A DNA stretch of 64,000 bases from Lindgomyces ingoldianus (GCF_010093535.1 NW_022985191.1:1-64000), one strand, 5' to 3'; positions 1 through 12,178 are shown, counted from the stretch's first letter. Notes: generated by a model from the letters alone, not told the origin. Program-made: numbers and translations.

Positions 1-1660
1 ACAAGCAGTGGACGGACGGGAGAGGACACTTGGCAGAGACCACAAAGACACGCTCAGCAGCAAGTATCGGCTAGGACTCGCACTCTACAGTCAGAAGAAG
101 TGCAGTGAGGGTGAATGGTTGCTCCAACAAGCAGTGGAAGGGCGGGAGAGGACGCTTGGCAGAGACCACGAAGACACGCTCAACAGCAAGTATTGGCTAG
201 GACTCGCACTCTACGATCAGAAGAAGTACATTGAGGCCGCAGGGTTGCTCCAACAAGCAGTGGAAGGGCGGAAGAGTATACTCGGCAGAGACCACGAGGA
301 CACACTCGCAGCCGTACTCTTGTTACAAGAACTGCAGCTGAATTCGTCTTCACTCTCACCAACCAACGTTACCGCTCAGCAGGCCTTAGCTAGCCGATTA
401 GACAGCTTTTTTCTAGGGGGGCAGGATAGCCAGGAATCGTATACTGACTCCAAAATCAACGAAATATCATCGTTGTTGAAGCACTCTAATCTCCAATGGA
501 GTAAAGTGCCCCGCACGTATGTCGTCCTTCGGACTATTGATCATCTAAACCTCCTTAATGATCTCATCGACGCCGGCTTCTCTGATTACTGGTTTCCTGT
601 TACCGAACGAAATCTTCCGGAATGTTTAAGTCCAAGCATCCGAGCAAAATTTTTCGTTGCCCAGCGGCTTGTATTGACGAATTCAATGAGCCTAGAAAAG
701 GGTGAAATGGGACAGCACTGTCACTTTAAGCAAGGGGAGTCTCCTCCTTTTGAGCCGAAAGAAGTCCTAGGCAATGGTGGGTTTAGTCAGGTCGACAAAG
801 TTCTTAGTTTAATCAGCTTCAAAGAGTACGCAAGGAAGCGGGTGCTTCGGAGCGCTGCCTTTAGGGGACGAAGAATAGAAGATATGAAGCAATTCATCGC
901 TGAGATCAATATCCTAAAGCGCCTGAAGCACCACCACATCGTAAAGTTTGTGGGAAGCTATACGGACCCGAAATATATTGGCCTAATTATGTCTCCCGTT
1001 GCTGAGATGGACTTAGGCGCTTACTTGACACGCGCTACCATTTCTAATCATCCCGAACTTCGAACTTTCTTTGGCTGCCTAGCTGGGGCACTCGAATTTT
1101 TGCATGAGCAGAAAGTCCGACATAAGGATATTAAGCCAGCCAACATCCTCGTAAACCATGGGAATGTCATGTTTGCAGACTTCGGCTTGTCTCTCGACTT
1201 TACAGATGCAAATGGCAGTACCACCATGAGCATGGTGAACGGGATGACCCCCAGATATTGCGCGCCTGAGGTCGCTCTGTATGAACCCCGGAATACGAAG
1301 TCTGATATCTGGAGCCTAGGTGTCGTTTTTATGGAGATGATCATTGTTCTAAAGGGCAGGACAGCTCAGTACATGGATGAGTTCTTTAGCCAAAATGGAT
1401 CACGACAGAAGTTTATTCGGACAAATATGGATGCCTTGCCGGACTTCATTGCAGAGCTAAGAGGGATAGGGGGACTGTTAGACAATAGAGCGCTTGGTTG
1501 GACCCAAGGGATGCTCATGCTAGAGCAGCAATTACGTCCGACTGCATCCTCTCTAGTCGCATCTATTACAGAGTTTGAGAAAGAAGAGGAGAGAGTGGGT
1601 TTCTGTGGAATATGTTGTCTTTCTTCTGAAGAAAACTTTTCTGATTGGGTGGACGAGTAA
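1..1660 (+). CDS. TPR-repeat / serine-threonine protein kinase fusion (5' partial)
   Basis: The frame is already open at the window edge, so the N-terminus lies upstream; the first in-window candidate start is only a GTG inside a repeat. The first part has 42-residue kinesin-light-chain-type TPR units with the motif GRERTLGRDHEDTL, encoded by 126-bp direct repeats beginning at 5, 131 and 257. After a linker comes a protein kinase domain from about nt 757: glycine loop GNGGFSQV, lysine in ARKRV, HKDIKPAN catalytic loop (HKD replaces HRD), DFG near nt 1178 and APE near nt 1262. Key catalytic residues are present, so it may be active. TPR_12-type repeats are typical of the sensor part of fungal NLR-like proteins, and I infer a signalling or incompatibility-type role. 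It ends at TAA 1658-1660. The missing upstream part may carry NB-ARC, patatin or other domains. Confidence 0.8.
   Translation, partial: QAVDGRERTLGRDHKDTLSSKYRLGLALYSQKKCSEGEWLLQQAVEGRERTLGRDHEDTLNSKYWLGLALYDQKKYIEAAGLLQQAVEGRKSILGRDHEDTLAAVLLLQELQLNSSSLSPTNVTAQQALASRLDSFFLGGQDSQESYTDSKINEISSLLKHSNLQWSKVPRTYVVLRTIDHLNLLNDLIDAGFSDYWFPVTERNLPECLSPSIRAKFFVAQRLVLTNSMSLEKGEMGQHCHFKQGESPPFEPKEVLGNGGFSQVDKVLSLISFKEYARKRVLRSAAFRGRRIEDMKQFIAEINILKRLKHHHIVKFVGSYTDPKYIGLIMSPVAEMDLGAYLTRATISNHPELRTFFGCLAGALEFLHEQKVRHKDIKPANILVNHGNVMFADFGLSLDFTDANGSTTMSMVNGMTPRYCAPEVALYEPRNTKSDIWSLGVVFMEMIIVLKGRTAQYMDEFFSQNGSRQKFIRTNMDALPDFIAELRGIGGLLDNRALGWTQGMLMLEQQLRPTASSLVASITEFEKEEERVGFCGICCLSSEENFSDWVDE
5..340 (+). 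repeat. 126-bp tandem repeats encoding TPR units
   Basis: Direct repeats start at 5, 131 and 257, each beginning GCAGTGGA. The first two are complete and nearly identical; the third diverges after about 60 bp. The array continues off the left edge. High nucleotide identity between units implies recent duplication or gene conversion. Confidence 0.85.
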
Positions 1661-1705
1661 GGTCACTCATGGAGTCCTGGGGTAACAGTTTCCGGCGTAA
1701 GAACT

Positions 1706-2047
1706 TTGGTGCTGTTCTTAGGTAGTATCACTGTTACTTTTATAACTATGTACGGTACTCTGTTTTGGGTAAAGCATCGACTTTGGCATGCTCTGTTAGA
1801 TAAAGATAAAAATACCCTAAAGCCAGATAACAATTGCCGTGAGCTTGTAGGAGATAATATCGAACTCCAGCTCTCCAGGGCTAGGATTGAAAACGAAGAA
1901 TTCCCCATTGACATAGCCAAGGAGCCTCAAAGGGAGGATGGTCGCCATGGTGAAAATTGTATTGTCGCTAGGGTTGATGTCGCAAATTCACTAAAAGGTA
2001 AAAGGAGAAGTTCTGTGGGAAGGCTGAAGAAATACTCTGGCAACTAG
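1706..2047 (+). CDS. possible small membrane protein, unrecognised
   Basis: An open frame of 113 codons follows the kinase gene by 45 bp. It opens with a hydrophobic stretch (residues about 2-25, LGSITVTFITMYGTLFWV), then a basic and acidic hydrophilic tail. I do not recognise a family. The first codon of the frame is GTG; the first ATG lies at 1748, which would remove half of the hydrophobic segment. It could be chance, or a decayed 3' exon. Confidence 0.2.
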   Translation: MVLFLGSITVTFITMYGTLFWVKHRLWHALLDKDKNTLKPDNNCRELVGDNIELQLSRARIENEEFPIDIAKEPQREDGRHGENCIVARVDVANSLKGKRRSSVGRLKKYSGN

Positions 2048-3559
2048 TCTTCACTAGGCCTTGCTGCCTCTCAGCGTTGCGGGTGGTCTGATGCCACCGA
2101 CACCGTATTCATGGATGATCGCTGATTTTCACCTCTTTGATTGGTCTCAAGTATATCTGCAGTATTCTCATTCCCACCAGCAGCTGCCAAGGATACGGTT
2201 TGCATGAATGTTGATGCAATACAAGAACGCTATAATGCCAGAACCTCACTTACCAGCAATACCAGACGCGGCAGGGGATTAGCCACTGGCAAGATAGGCC
2301 ACCAGAGAAACATGGCGAGACATGAAAAATCGTAAAGGGTAATAGATATAAACAGTCGCATGGGACGTCTATATTGAATACCAACCGTGGGGGCCCTCTT
2401 TGTGACTGAATCATTTGTTGATGGATATTCGTGGTATCTCACGCAGGGTGAGTTACGCTAGCTAGCCAAACTTGAGACCTGACAACTTTAAAACGAAATG
2501 GGCAAAAAGCCTTATCAAACCTCTGCCGTGTATTCCTGGCTCCTTCAACCCCTTCCGTTGTACAATCGATTCTTTCCGCCGCTTAAAGTCAAAAGAACCT
2601 CGATACGCTAGTTATGATTTTATACCCTAGATGTTATTTTCCGCCGTTGGGGAGGGTACAGATAGCCAATAACGTGGTTAAGCAGGTGGATTGGACAATA
2701 CTCAATTGTTCATAAAAGGCATTTCATTCTAACTCGGCAACCAATGAGTTTCCATATAGTCGTTATCGTCGATATTTTGCTCACATCCGTCGATGGAATA
2801 GCCAGAAATTCGTTTCAGATACAGATCTAGAGGCAGAGTCATCCTTCAGGACCGCAGCCCAACGATCTGTATCGGTTTTTCAGTTCTACCCATGGCTACC
2901 TCCTTCTAAGACTGTTTCTAGATCATAGCGGTTTAAGCTAGAACTCCAATCACAATTATTTCTAGGTAGAGGGCGACGACACTTGCTGTTTGCCTCCATT
3001 CCTCCGTGTCGTAATGCAATATGTAGTGTGACCTCTCATGCAGACGAGTCAATAGGCTTTGCATGATTAGTAGATGACACGCAAGGCTGCTAAGAAACGT
3101 CCTTGAGGTGTGTCCTGCAATTTTTGTAAAACTGGGCACAGTTAAGGAGGAATTATATATATCTTATTCTAAGATGTCAGCTCGGTTCATCGACTTATTA
3201 TATAGATGCATCCGCCTCCGAAGGCATTATCTATCTGTGCGTTAGCCTGCAAAGGCTCTTGATTTACTAAGACGTTCAATAAATTCTATCATCTAGAATA
3301 GCAGAGGTCTACTACGTTTCTCTCTTAAGATGTGTCTAAGTTAGATCTAGGACGCTCTGACGAGATGTGTACAGCCTACATGTATTAGCACATCCTGCTA
3401 AGGAGGGCTGAACGGTAGGCCTAGGCTTACTAGCGGCGTCACGCTACTCGTGAAGTCTACTAGATTAATCACTTCTGTATCTAGAGCTGTTGATCTTCTG
3501 CAGATTATAAAGGTAATCTATAGGATAGAGGTGTGTTTAGCAACTCTATAAGTAGAAAA
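2048..3559. other. intergenic, no supported gene
   Basis: Only short, unconvincing frames on either strand. Part of it (from about 3300) may be the more decayed upstream portion of the NACHT-WD40 relic that follows, but I could not find a P-loop or a convincing alignment. Confidence 0.5.
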
Positions 3560-4190
3560 TGCCTTTACTAGCTTTAACTTCTTAACCTATATAAGAGGAT
3601 GCCGAAAGCGTAGTGCGAATAGTAACACTTAAGGCTTTGTTCTAGGTAATCCACAAATAGGAATGCTATCTTAGCATACTATATTCTAAGCGCCGATTCA
3701 TTATGTCTCACGAGTCGGCAATAGAGAACAGTTTTCTTTAGGCATATGCGTCCGCACTTGTATTCAGCCCAATTTGCAGCCTAATAAGAGAACTTCTCAA
3801 GAGGTAGGGGAAGGATTGGATCGATATATGGAGTGCCTGTCTCCAGAAGCTTGAGGATCATAGCGGTATCACCTGGTCCATGGCCTTGTCCCACGACTCG
3901 GCCCGGCTCGTGTCGGCATCAGACGACCGTAAGGTCAAGCTCTGGTACGCGACCAGCAGCGAGTGTCTGCAGATGCTCAAGGTTGGTAAAGCACTTTACC
4001 CCATCTCATTTGACATCACTGTCTCATATATTCACACTGATATCGGTCGTACTGTTGTCGATGTATTTGATGCATTACCAACTTCAATCATGGGAACGGG
4101 TGTTCCGGATCCTTAGAGACCTTGTATGGAGACATAGCCTTGAGTTCAGATAGTTCATGGGTAAGGATAGGTAAAGCAGTAGCTTTGGCA
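3560..4190 (+). pseudogene. NACHT-WD40 (HET-E/HNWD-like) gene relic
   Basis: A broken plus-strand frame reads like the junction between a NACHT-protein helical region and its WD40 array. From 3694 it gives RRFIMSHESAIENS, an in-frame TAG, then ALVFSPICSLIREL, another TAG (3805-3807), then DWIDIWSACLQKLEDHS and one WD40 unit with SDDRKVKLW. VGKALYPISFD and YIHTDIGRTVVD follow, the tail typical of fungal NACHT-WD40 proteins. At least two nonsense codons and one frame change near 3600 make it nonfunctional. The family (NLR-like fungal STAND proteins) is an inference from memory of its conserved phrases. Only the C-terminal part remains. Confidence 0.7.
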
Positions 4191-5225
4191 TATTTTTCAT
4201 CACACTCTGAACAAAGCTCGCCGTCAAGGTTTCGTCCTCAAGCTCAGGAGGCATTTCGGCTGAAGGAAAGATATGAATGTGGGCGGGTGCCCGAATGCAG
4301 CGTCTCCGTCCGCTGTTTAGATATCGGTAATACCGGTAGCGACGGCAGGATTTGTCTCCGAGGTAGTCTGGGCATTTCAGTATAACTGAGTGGTCATGCC
4401 CTGTCCGCAATTGATTCAGTTTCACGACGTATGTATCTTGAAGCTAAGATAAAGGAAGGAACATACTGGGATTAACTGGCACCATTACTCCGACCATTTT
4501 GGTTGCAATGCCAACAACCAGAAAATCATCGAAGTTTGAGTTTGCCAAAGAACTCTTGGGGAGGAGAACCGTCTGTTACCTTACTTTCTTCGAAGATATC
4601 CTTCATACATCTAGACATCTAGTTGCAGAGGAGTTAGTGAATCAAGGAGAAAATACTTGCCTTCCGTTTTGGACAATTTACCTTGCAAGACTGTGGAACC
4701 ATTGTACGATATCTCTTTCGATCGAAACGAGACAAAAAGGCCGAAAGCTAACGACGAGAATACCGTCGTGAGCGGTATCGCAGGTGGTAGGATCTCGTCT
4801 TTCGACAAATGCTGATCTTGGCTGTGAGGGTAAAGTAGTTGATGTCAAGTACTTCCAGTCCTCTAATTACCACAACCTTCCATCGGCCAATGCATGAAAC
4901 TCGCTACTGTAACGAGGTGCAAAAAATTGTTTAAACAGCAATATATACACACTATCATTGAGGAAAAATATTAAAAACATAGAACATAATTCTACCTGAA
5001 TAGTTGAGTTGAGCCACTCCCAACAGTTGAGCCAAGCTTATCTCATCCACTAGTAAGAATGTTGAGCAGAAAATGAAATAATAGTAAGTTTACAGCAACA
5101 CTGGTGAAAAGTGTGACAGATTGAGAGTAGATATCAATGCAAAACTGATCAAAGAAACTATTCGAGATGTACCAAGGAATTATTACCTGATAATAATGTG
5201 AGAGATCCAGCACCAAAATACCTCG
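4191..5225. other. intergenic, no supported gene
   Basis: Short frames only, such as 4499-4771 on plus; none has recognisable motifs, introns or convincing composition. The first 200 bp may be more of the decayed NACHT-WD40 tail. Confidence 0.5.
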
Positions 5226-6195
5226 TCAAGGGTTGGCATCCTTATCTCGACTCCATGTTATAGATCTAACTATATAAGTCATCGTATCACCAGGAGGGTG
5301 ATGCGCGAAAGTTTTCCCCTCGAACTTCGTTGGCCCATCCCACTTCCACTCTTTGCCATATGCCCAGGCATCTTCACGATGCATGATTTTCAGATGCTTG
5401 CGGTCCTGGCGGTACCAGCGGTATCTCTCTTCGTGCCGACATAGCTTGGCGAAGAGATTCTTCAATTCTTGCTCACGCGACTGTATCATCTCAAACTCCA
5501 TGATTACTTTAGTGACGGAATTTGGGAGCCTAGTCCACCGCATCTGACGGCCGTCGAGTTCCAACGGATCCTCTGTCTCCCACCAAAGCCAGTCGGTATA
5601 TCGAACTGTAAGGATGATTGTAGATGGCCGGAGAAGCGGCTCTTGAAAGAATCCCTCAATGTTTGATTTAGTAATACCCTGAATGAAGATCTGGATGGTT
5701 TTTAGCGCTTGCCATTGGCTCGTGAGAAGCTGTTCAGCTCGCAGTGACTGGCGTGGCCCCTTGTTCTGACACTCTGTCCAGTCAGGAGTTAGTAAGTGCT
5801 CCAGAATTTATATGAAGGGGGTAGTGAACGAACGAACCCTTCGGCCTTCGATTCTGATCAGTCAAAAAGAATGCCCAGGGTAAGTTCTCCAAGAGTATTA
5901 AAGGCAGTGGCCGAGTCTCTAGCCAAATGCGTTTGCAGGTTCTGAGTAACGTAACATTAAATCTGCGTGGACCACGAAAACCGGGCCTCCAATAGTACGT
6001 TTCTCGATCATATGGTCTCGACAGATCTTCTTCCTCGGTGACAGCCAGAGCGAATATCGAATTCCGCAACTCGGCTGGGAGCTTATTGAAGAGCGGTGAC
6101 TGATTCTGGGGGTCGTAGTCTTGATTTGCTCGTATTTGCAACTGCTCGAGATTATACAACAGCCAAGCTGTAGCGTTTCCCATGATAGCCGTCAT
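5226..6195 (-). CDS. 2EXR/DUF7730-like domain protein, two exons
   Basis: I read exon 1 as 6195-5838 and exon 2 as 5773-5226, with a 64-bp intron (GTTCGT donor, ACTAAC branch site, AG acceptor) that restores one frame of 301 residues. The opening ATG is 6195 or 6183; the frame further upstream has only TTG. The core (about residues 25-90) has LFNKLPAELRNSIFALAVTE, then RPGF and LLRTCKRIWLETRPLPL. This is the pattern of fungal 2EXR/DUF7730 proteins, F-box-like small proteins of unknown function common in accessory regions. The C-terminal half is rich in W, R and K. No neighbour suggests a pathway. Confidence 0.65.
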
Positions 6196-6818
6196 GATTA
6201 TAGCATATAAATAAATCCTAGGTGTTTGGTGGAGTTTTGAGTTTTGAGAGGGTAACAGCAACGCCAGGAACAATTAGTGACAAGTCACTGGCCACAAGAT
6301 GATTGCCTTCTGATGTGTGATGCAGTCCATTTGGGACGGGTGGGGTGTATTGATGAAGCCAGGAGGAGATGCGGCACAAGTCGTGGCCTGTGCTGCCGTC
6401 TAACCATAAGATTCTTGACAGCCTGACACTTCAGGCTTCAGCTCGCTCCTCTTATGTCGCAGGAGAAGGTGGTGAGCGCTTAGATGGGGCAAGCCATGCT
6501 GCTTGTGGAATGATGAAGTGAAGTTGGAGCTGGGAGCTTGCATTGATCGCTAAAATATTCCAAGGTTGGAGAGAAAGGCTAACTATATAAAGTTAGCGCA
6601 AGTAATTCGAACTTTCGAATGGGGTGCCCTCGGATCCGAGCTTCGGGGTTAGGGGCAAGTTAATGGAAATATTTTGGACGAATAACCCAACAATATTATG
6701 AAATTGAAGCCATTCACGTCTCGACACTACGTGAGAGAATGACCTGAACTTGCGCAATAAGAATATGACTGATGAATAATAAATAGTAGCCGCTTTGAGA
6801 TCTCTCAATATGAAGGGA
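6196..6818. other. intergenic between the 2EXR-like gene and the transposon insertion
   Basis: Contains the presumed promoter of the minus-strand 2EXR-like gene and host flank of the insertion. A minus-strand frame at 6593-6808 has no supporting motif. Confidence 0.5.
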
Positions 6819-6826
6819 GAGATTTG
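6819..6826. other. target-site duplication, left copy (GAGATTTG)
   Basis: Octamer GAGATTTG directly outside the left terminal inverted repeat; an identical octamer lies at 17369-17376 outside the right one. Confidence 0.8.
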
Positions 6827-6860
6827 TTATCTCAGCTAGCTCAGCCGGCTGATGAGAGAA
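6827..6860 (+). repeat. left terminal inverted repeat
   Basis: Begins TTATCTCAGCTAGCTCAGCC. Pairs with 17335-17368 on the other strand: 21 identical bases, then an imperfect extension sharing GAGAGAA. Confidence 0.8.
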
Positions 6861-7779
6861 CCGACAACGCACATACCACCATGCATACTGCTACTCCTAA
6901 CAGAGTATAACCTAGGGTTAGTAGTTTTAAACCCCTACAACTAATGTTTTCTTTTATTAGCTGTCTAAAAGACTTTAGTAATTTTTTATGTACATAACTA
7001 ATTTTAACTACTTAAAAATAAAAACATAATTTTAGATAGTATAATAAGTATATTATACACAGACTTTAAAAGTTAATATAATATATAAAACTCTAGTAAG
7101 AATATTATAAGCATATTTTAAATAAAATTTAATAATGTCTAGAGTAATTTAAATCTATTTATGTGTGTAATGCAACTTTTTTTATAACTAATTTTATATG
7201 TTACTTTAAACCCCCCCCTCCTCTTATTATCTACGCCTATGTATTGTAAGGCACTTATATTTTAGGTGCTATTTATCTTTACTATTATAAACTACCTCTA
7301 GCTTCTAGATTTACTAATTTTATTCTATATATATAGTTCTATTATAGTAGGTAAAATAGTACTAACGCTTACATAGTAAGCAGTTTAAACACTAAATATT
7401 ATAAGTATCTTTCTATATATTATCTATATATTTGTTTACGCACCTTTTAATGTGTACTGCTAATTATTTGCTGTAGTAGCTACTATGTAGACTAGAGGGC
7501 TAGGTTAGCGCGCAGGGAATTAGAGTTTAAGTAGGAGGCTAGCATAAGTACAGCTTACGCTAAGTCTTCTAGCTATCTGCTTAGAAAAGACTACTTATTT
7601 AGTGCTAAATAAGAACTATGCAGCGCTAAATTAAGTATATAGACTAGCTAGTATAATGCTTTTTTATGTTAAAGCTTATTATACTTTAAGTGCTAATGCT
7701 TTATAAAATTTAGTATATAAGTGTTTTATAAAGTGTAATGTTTAGTATTAAACACTATTACTTACTTAGGCTATATAGA

Positions 7780-9000
7780 AGTTATTAGGTAGTAAGGAGC
7801 TATATAAGCAGCAAGTGCGCACTATCTGTTAGCTTGTGTATAGCCTTAGGAATATAATCCTTATAGCCTGCACTAGCTTTAGAAAGAGCATTGTTTTACA
7901 TGTATATTCTATGTTTATAGGCAATATTACGCTTTAGATTATACTACTATTAAAGCTAAAAAATAAGTAGTTTAAAGTAATCTGCTAGTATTTTAAAGCG
8001 CGTTTATATCTAGTTACTAAATAAATAAAAAATGTTAACTTAAAAATATTCTAAAAGATCTAGTAGCTTTTATACACTTATATTTTACTAGGTCTAAAGT
8101 AGGCTGTATTACTAGCGTTCTAACAGCTATTTACTAACACTATATTCTATGCTTAGGTTAGGTTAGTAGCATTAGACAAGTGCTATATTATATAATAGTA
8201 AAAAGATTTCTAGAAAAAGTATTTATAGTTTTATAAGCTTTAGTAGTGTTTATCTTCTAATATAATATTTTTTACTTATACTACTATGTTTAACAAGTAG
8301 ATAAAAGAGGTAGTACACTATTTTAGTAGCTTTAGGCTAGAGGGTCTAGGGATAGGTAATAATCTAATAGGCAGCCTAGAGGTAATTAGGACATGTGTAG
8401 ATTATTCTAAAATTATGTATACTATTATTCTAATTAATAATTATAGTAAGAGCATGTATGCTTAGCTTTTATATATTATTAATTATAAGTTTAGTACTAC
8501 TAGTTTTTCTAGTAACCTAAAGCTTATTTTAAAAACATGTGTGTTTATTAATAGTTACACCTATATTACTAACTTTATAGAGCTCCTTTAATCTTATCTT
8601 ATGTTAAATAGACACTACTTTATAGCAGATGCTAAGAAGGTAGTCTAGGCGTATACTAGTTAGGTTACAGACGCAGACTAGCAGGAGATATATTAAAATT
8701 TTAAAGGCGCTAATGCCTCTATCTAGATTATTGTCTATACAACTGCGCTTAAAATAAGTATAGATATCTCTAGAATTAAGTAGGTATACTAATAAAATAT
8801 TTTAATTACCTAGAATATAAGTAATTTAATGCAGTAGTTTAGTTATAGCATGTGTAGTTATAGTAAAACTATAGTTACTATATTATTTATTTATTTTTAT
8901 GTGTTTAACTGTTTTAGCACTAATCTAGATGCAAGTAATAGACAGGCTAGCAGCTAAGTAAAGTAAAAGATAAAAAAAAAGTAACTTATAAAAGTAAAAA
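7780..9000 (+). pseudogene. RecQ-like DECH-box helicase relic inside the element
   Basis: The plus strand retains the order of a superfamily-2 helicase after RIP-type transitions. Walker A is at 7866-7895, reading ACTSFRKSIV, explained from A-x-TGFGKSIV by G-to-A changes. ITLQIILLLKL follows. HTYILLGLKQA is near 8080. Box II is at 8175-8186, reading DKCY in VALDKCY, explained from DECH. The second RecA-like lobe (IIVYTTALKISIDISRIKQV) is near 8730-8790. Motif VI is near 8830, reading MQ-stop-FSYSM, explained from QRFGRG. TAG and TAA stops interrupt it throughout. This resembles the fungal RecQ-type helicases found in telomere-linked genes and repeats; a unique family is not assigned. A Cys-containing tail (ACYSCC) near 9080 may be a zinc-binding extension. 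Confidence 0.65.
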
Positions 9001-9399
9001 ATTATTATAAAATAAAGCTTTTTATATTAAGGCAGACAATAACTATAACATTGCTAGATTAGGCATCTACTAGTAGTAGTTAGACGCCTGTTACTCCTGC
9101 TGTAACACCTCTGCCTAAGTCTACACCTCTACATAATAAACCTAAATTAGAGGCTGTAGAAAAGGGGGTTAAGAGCACTTTAGCTAATTTATAGAATTAT
9201 ATAGTTACATTTTAGTATAATAAACATAAAAGTAGACCCTCTAATTAGATAAATAAATAGCTAAACTAATAAGCTAGCATTAAGCCTAAGTAGTAAAACT
9301 TAATTAACTCTAAGTATTATTATAGGCACTTACTTTAGTATTTTTAAAATAACTTATTTATATAATTAACATAGTAACCTTTTTTAGAAAAAGTTACTT

Positions 9400-12178
9400 A
9401 TTACATAGGTTATAATCTAGCACTTATGCTATATTAAAGCGCCTTGCCTCTGCCTACTAAAAAGACTGCGCTAACACTAAAGAGCAAAGCTAGCCTTATG
9501 TTGCAGTATATCTAGAAGATATATTAGGCATCTGCTTTTTAGTACTTTTTAAAAGTTTATAGTGTGTCTAAAGATAATATTTTAGTTTTACCTTTATTTT
9601 TAGTGTTTTTTTTATACCTAAACTAATAAAAGCTAGTAAGGCTTGTTACTAGATAAAAGAATATTAAAAGTAATAAAGTTATAGTGCTTATTAAGTTTAG
9701 TAGGTATAGCACTAGTAGTGTACAAGATTGTCTGCTATTAGACTAGAAGTTTATAAAGTTGCATTTAGCATTTATTAAAAGCAAGTTTAAGTGTATTATG
9801 CTTACAGTATAAAGTAAGTTTTATAAAAACAACACACTCTCTAGAACAGGCAACATCTCTAGGTTGCTAGGTATACATAATGCTACTAGGGCCTTATTAA
9901 GTAGTTGTATGCAAGATAATAGTCTAGCTATATAGGCTACATAACATAGATATTACTAGTAATAGAACTAGTTAAAGTAATATAGTCTACCTTTTAAACT
10001 AGTTATAATTAATGTGTTATTTAAGTTTATAGTGTTAACTATAGTACTAGAGTTACTATTTAATAATAACTTTTTTTTATAAAATAATCTTTTACTTAGT
10101 AATATTTCTAGTTATTAAGGCAGTTTTTTTATAGTTATAGTATACTTTTTTAGTCTAGATAGTTTGTTTACAGCAGCCTTTACTATATTTAGCGTACTAT
10201 ACTTACTAGGTGTAGAGTTGTATATGTTGCTAAAGGACAGGCAACGCGCAGCTGTAATTATAGGGAGCCCTATACTAGCCTAGGTTCTACACACACTAAC
10301 TAGTAGTAGTTACTACCTATTACTGCCTAAAATAGTCTTATTACTTTTTATTATATTAGATAAAATTACTGTTAGCCTATGCACTTCTAAGCTAGGTTAT
10401 AGAGGTAAATAGGCTATGCGCTAGTCCTCTATGCTATATACACTAAGACAGTTAAGAACTTTTTATACTCTAATTACTATAGTTTATTAGAGCCTATTAC
10501 ATAATATAAATGTGTTACATACTAATTTAGTAGCTAGTATAGTGTCTTTAAGTAGATTAACACATAAGTGTTAAAAGCGCTTATTAAATAACAGAGCAGC
10601 TAATATAAGTAGTGTGCGCATTTATTATAATGTAGATAAGCTATAGTTAGATAGTTAAAAGTGTTATTAAAATATATTATTAACTCTAACTACATAAAGC
10701 TTAGGGATATATTAATAAAAGTGTAAGCAGTTTTTTTTAAAATACTAAACTAACTATGCTTATTTTTACTATAGTTTAAGTGTAAAGTATTAGTAATAGC
10801 TTTACTTATTTAAACTAGTTTCCTAGAGCGCTGTACACTAGAGCAGATAGAGCAGCGCTTATAAGTAATTATTATTATTGTTTTTATAGCTGCTCTAGCG
10901 CATCCTTTTATTTTATATAAAGGGGTTCCCTAAAGGGGTTGCCTATAGTGTAGAGTGTGTGCATTTAGAGTGTTAAGTTTTGTGCACAGTGCAGCTAGAA
11001 AAAAGAATGTAATAAATAAGCTTTATTTTTAACTTTAAAAAAAACACTTTATTAACTAAATATCTTTTTATAAATAAAAAGCGTGTTGCAGAAAACCTAT
11101 AAAATAAAAAAAGGCTACTAGGCCTACATCTTTATATTATTATGCTAGGCAAGTGTGTTGTAGAGTAGGTTAAGCCTAGAGATAAACTTAGTAGTAGATC
11201 TAAAGCTAGCTATAGTTTTAAGTAAGAATAGTAAGTATAAAAAAAAAGTTTAGTAGAAAGTCTTAGTAAAATAAATGTTAAATTTAAAAGTAGCTAAAAA
11301 GATTTAATAAAGAAACTTAGCATAGTTATAAGTATATATTATGTGTCTGCATATCTTTAGCGCATTATGTAGAAGCCTAGGTAGAGCAACTTATAGGCAA
11401 TTATTGTTATTGTCTTTAAAGAAGGGTATATAGGTAGCTATAGCAGGTGTTGTTAATAATAAGGTTAAAATAAAGTATGCTAAGCATAGATATAATTCCT
11501 TAATTAGGCAGTTTTTCTAAAAATATGTGCTATATCTACACGCTAGACTTATTAGCGCTTAGCTACTTATATAAACGCACTATAAACACTTTCTTATATA
11601 ATAAACACACTTATATTAAATTATTTCTATGTTAAATCTGCTTTATTTAGCTAACTAAGTAAAAAGATTAAATAATATAAACTATGCATACTTTTTAGCT
11701 AGACAGTAACAGCTATCTAAACTAATAGGCACCTCTTAGGCTATTCTATGCAAGCGCAGGACTTTTTAGACTCTAAAGAGCTAGTTAACTAAGAGAGATA
11801 GTTCTACATAATATAGCCTTTAGCATATAATGCTTTACTGTCTGCTTAGAATCTTTTTAGGACTACAAGAATGCCTCTACTATAGTGCTCTACTAAGGAA
11901 TGTTCACATTGTACAACTAAGAGGACTTGTTAATAGACACTACCTAGCTGTAAAAGAGCCTAAACCTAGCCCTTAGCCTTGCAACTTTAGGCACTATTAA
12001 GAACAATCTAAATAAAAACTAAATAGACTAAGCTAGATAGTAGTTTTATAGTAGAATTATCTAAATTATTTTTCCCTTAGTGCCTACTAATAAACTAGGT
12101 TTAGGAGGGACCTAGCTAAACAATTAGTAAACTAATTATTGCAATTAGATAAACTAATTATTATAGATGTTTTAAATA
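9400..12178. other. AT-rich RIP-mutated interior, unidentified relics
   Basis: Runs of plus-strand frame interrupted by TAA/TAG only, e.g. 10200-10680, but no motif that I can name. TGA is depleted here by the mutation pattern itself, so its absence is not proof of coding. A short GC-richer patch sits at 10915-10945. Confidence 0.5.
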
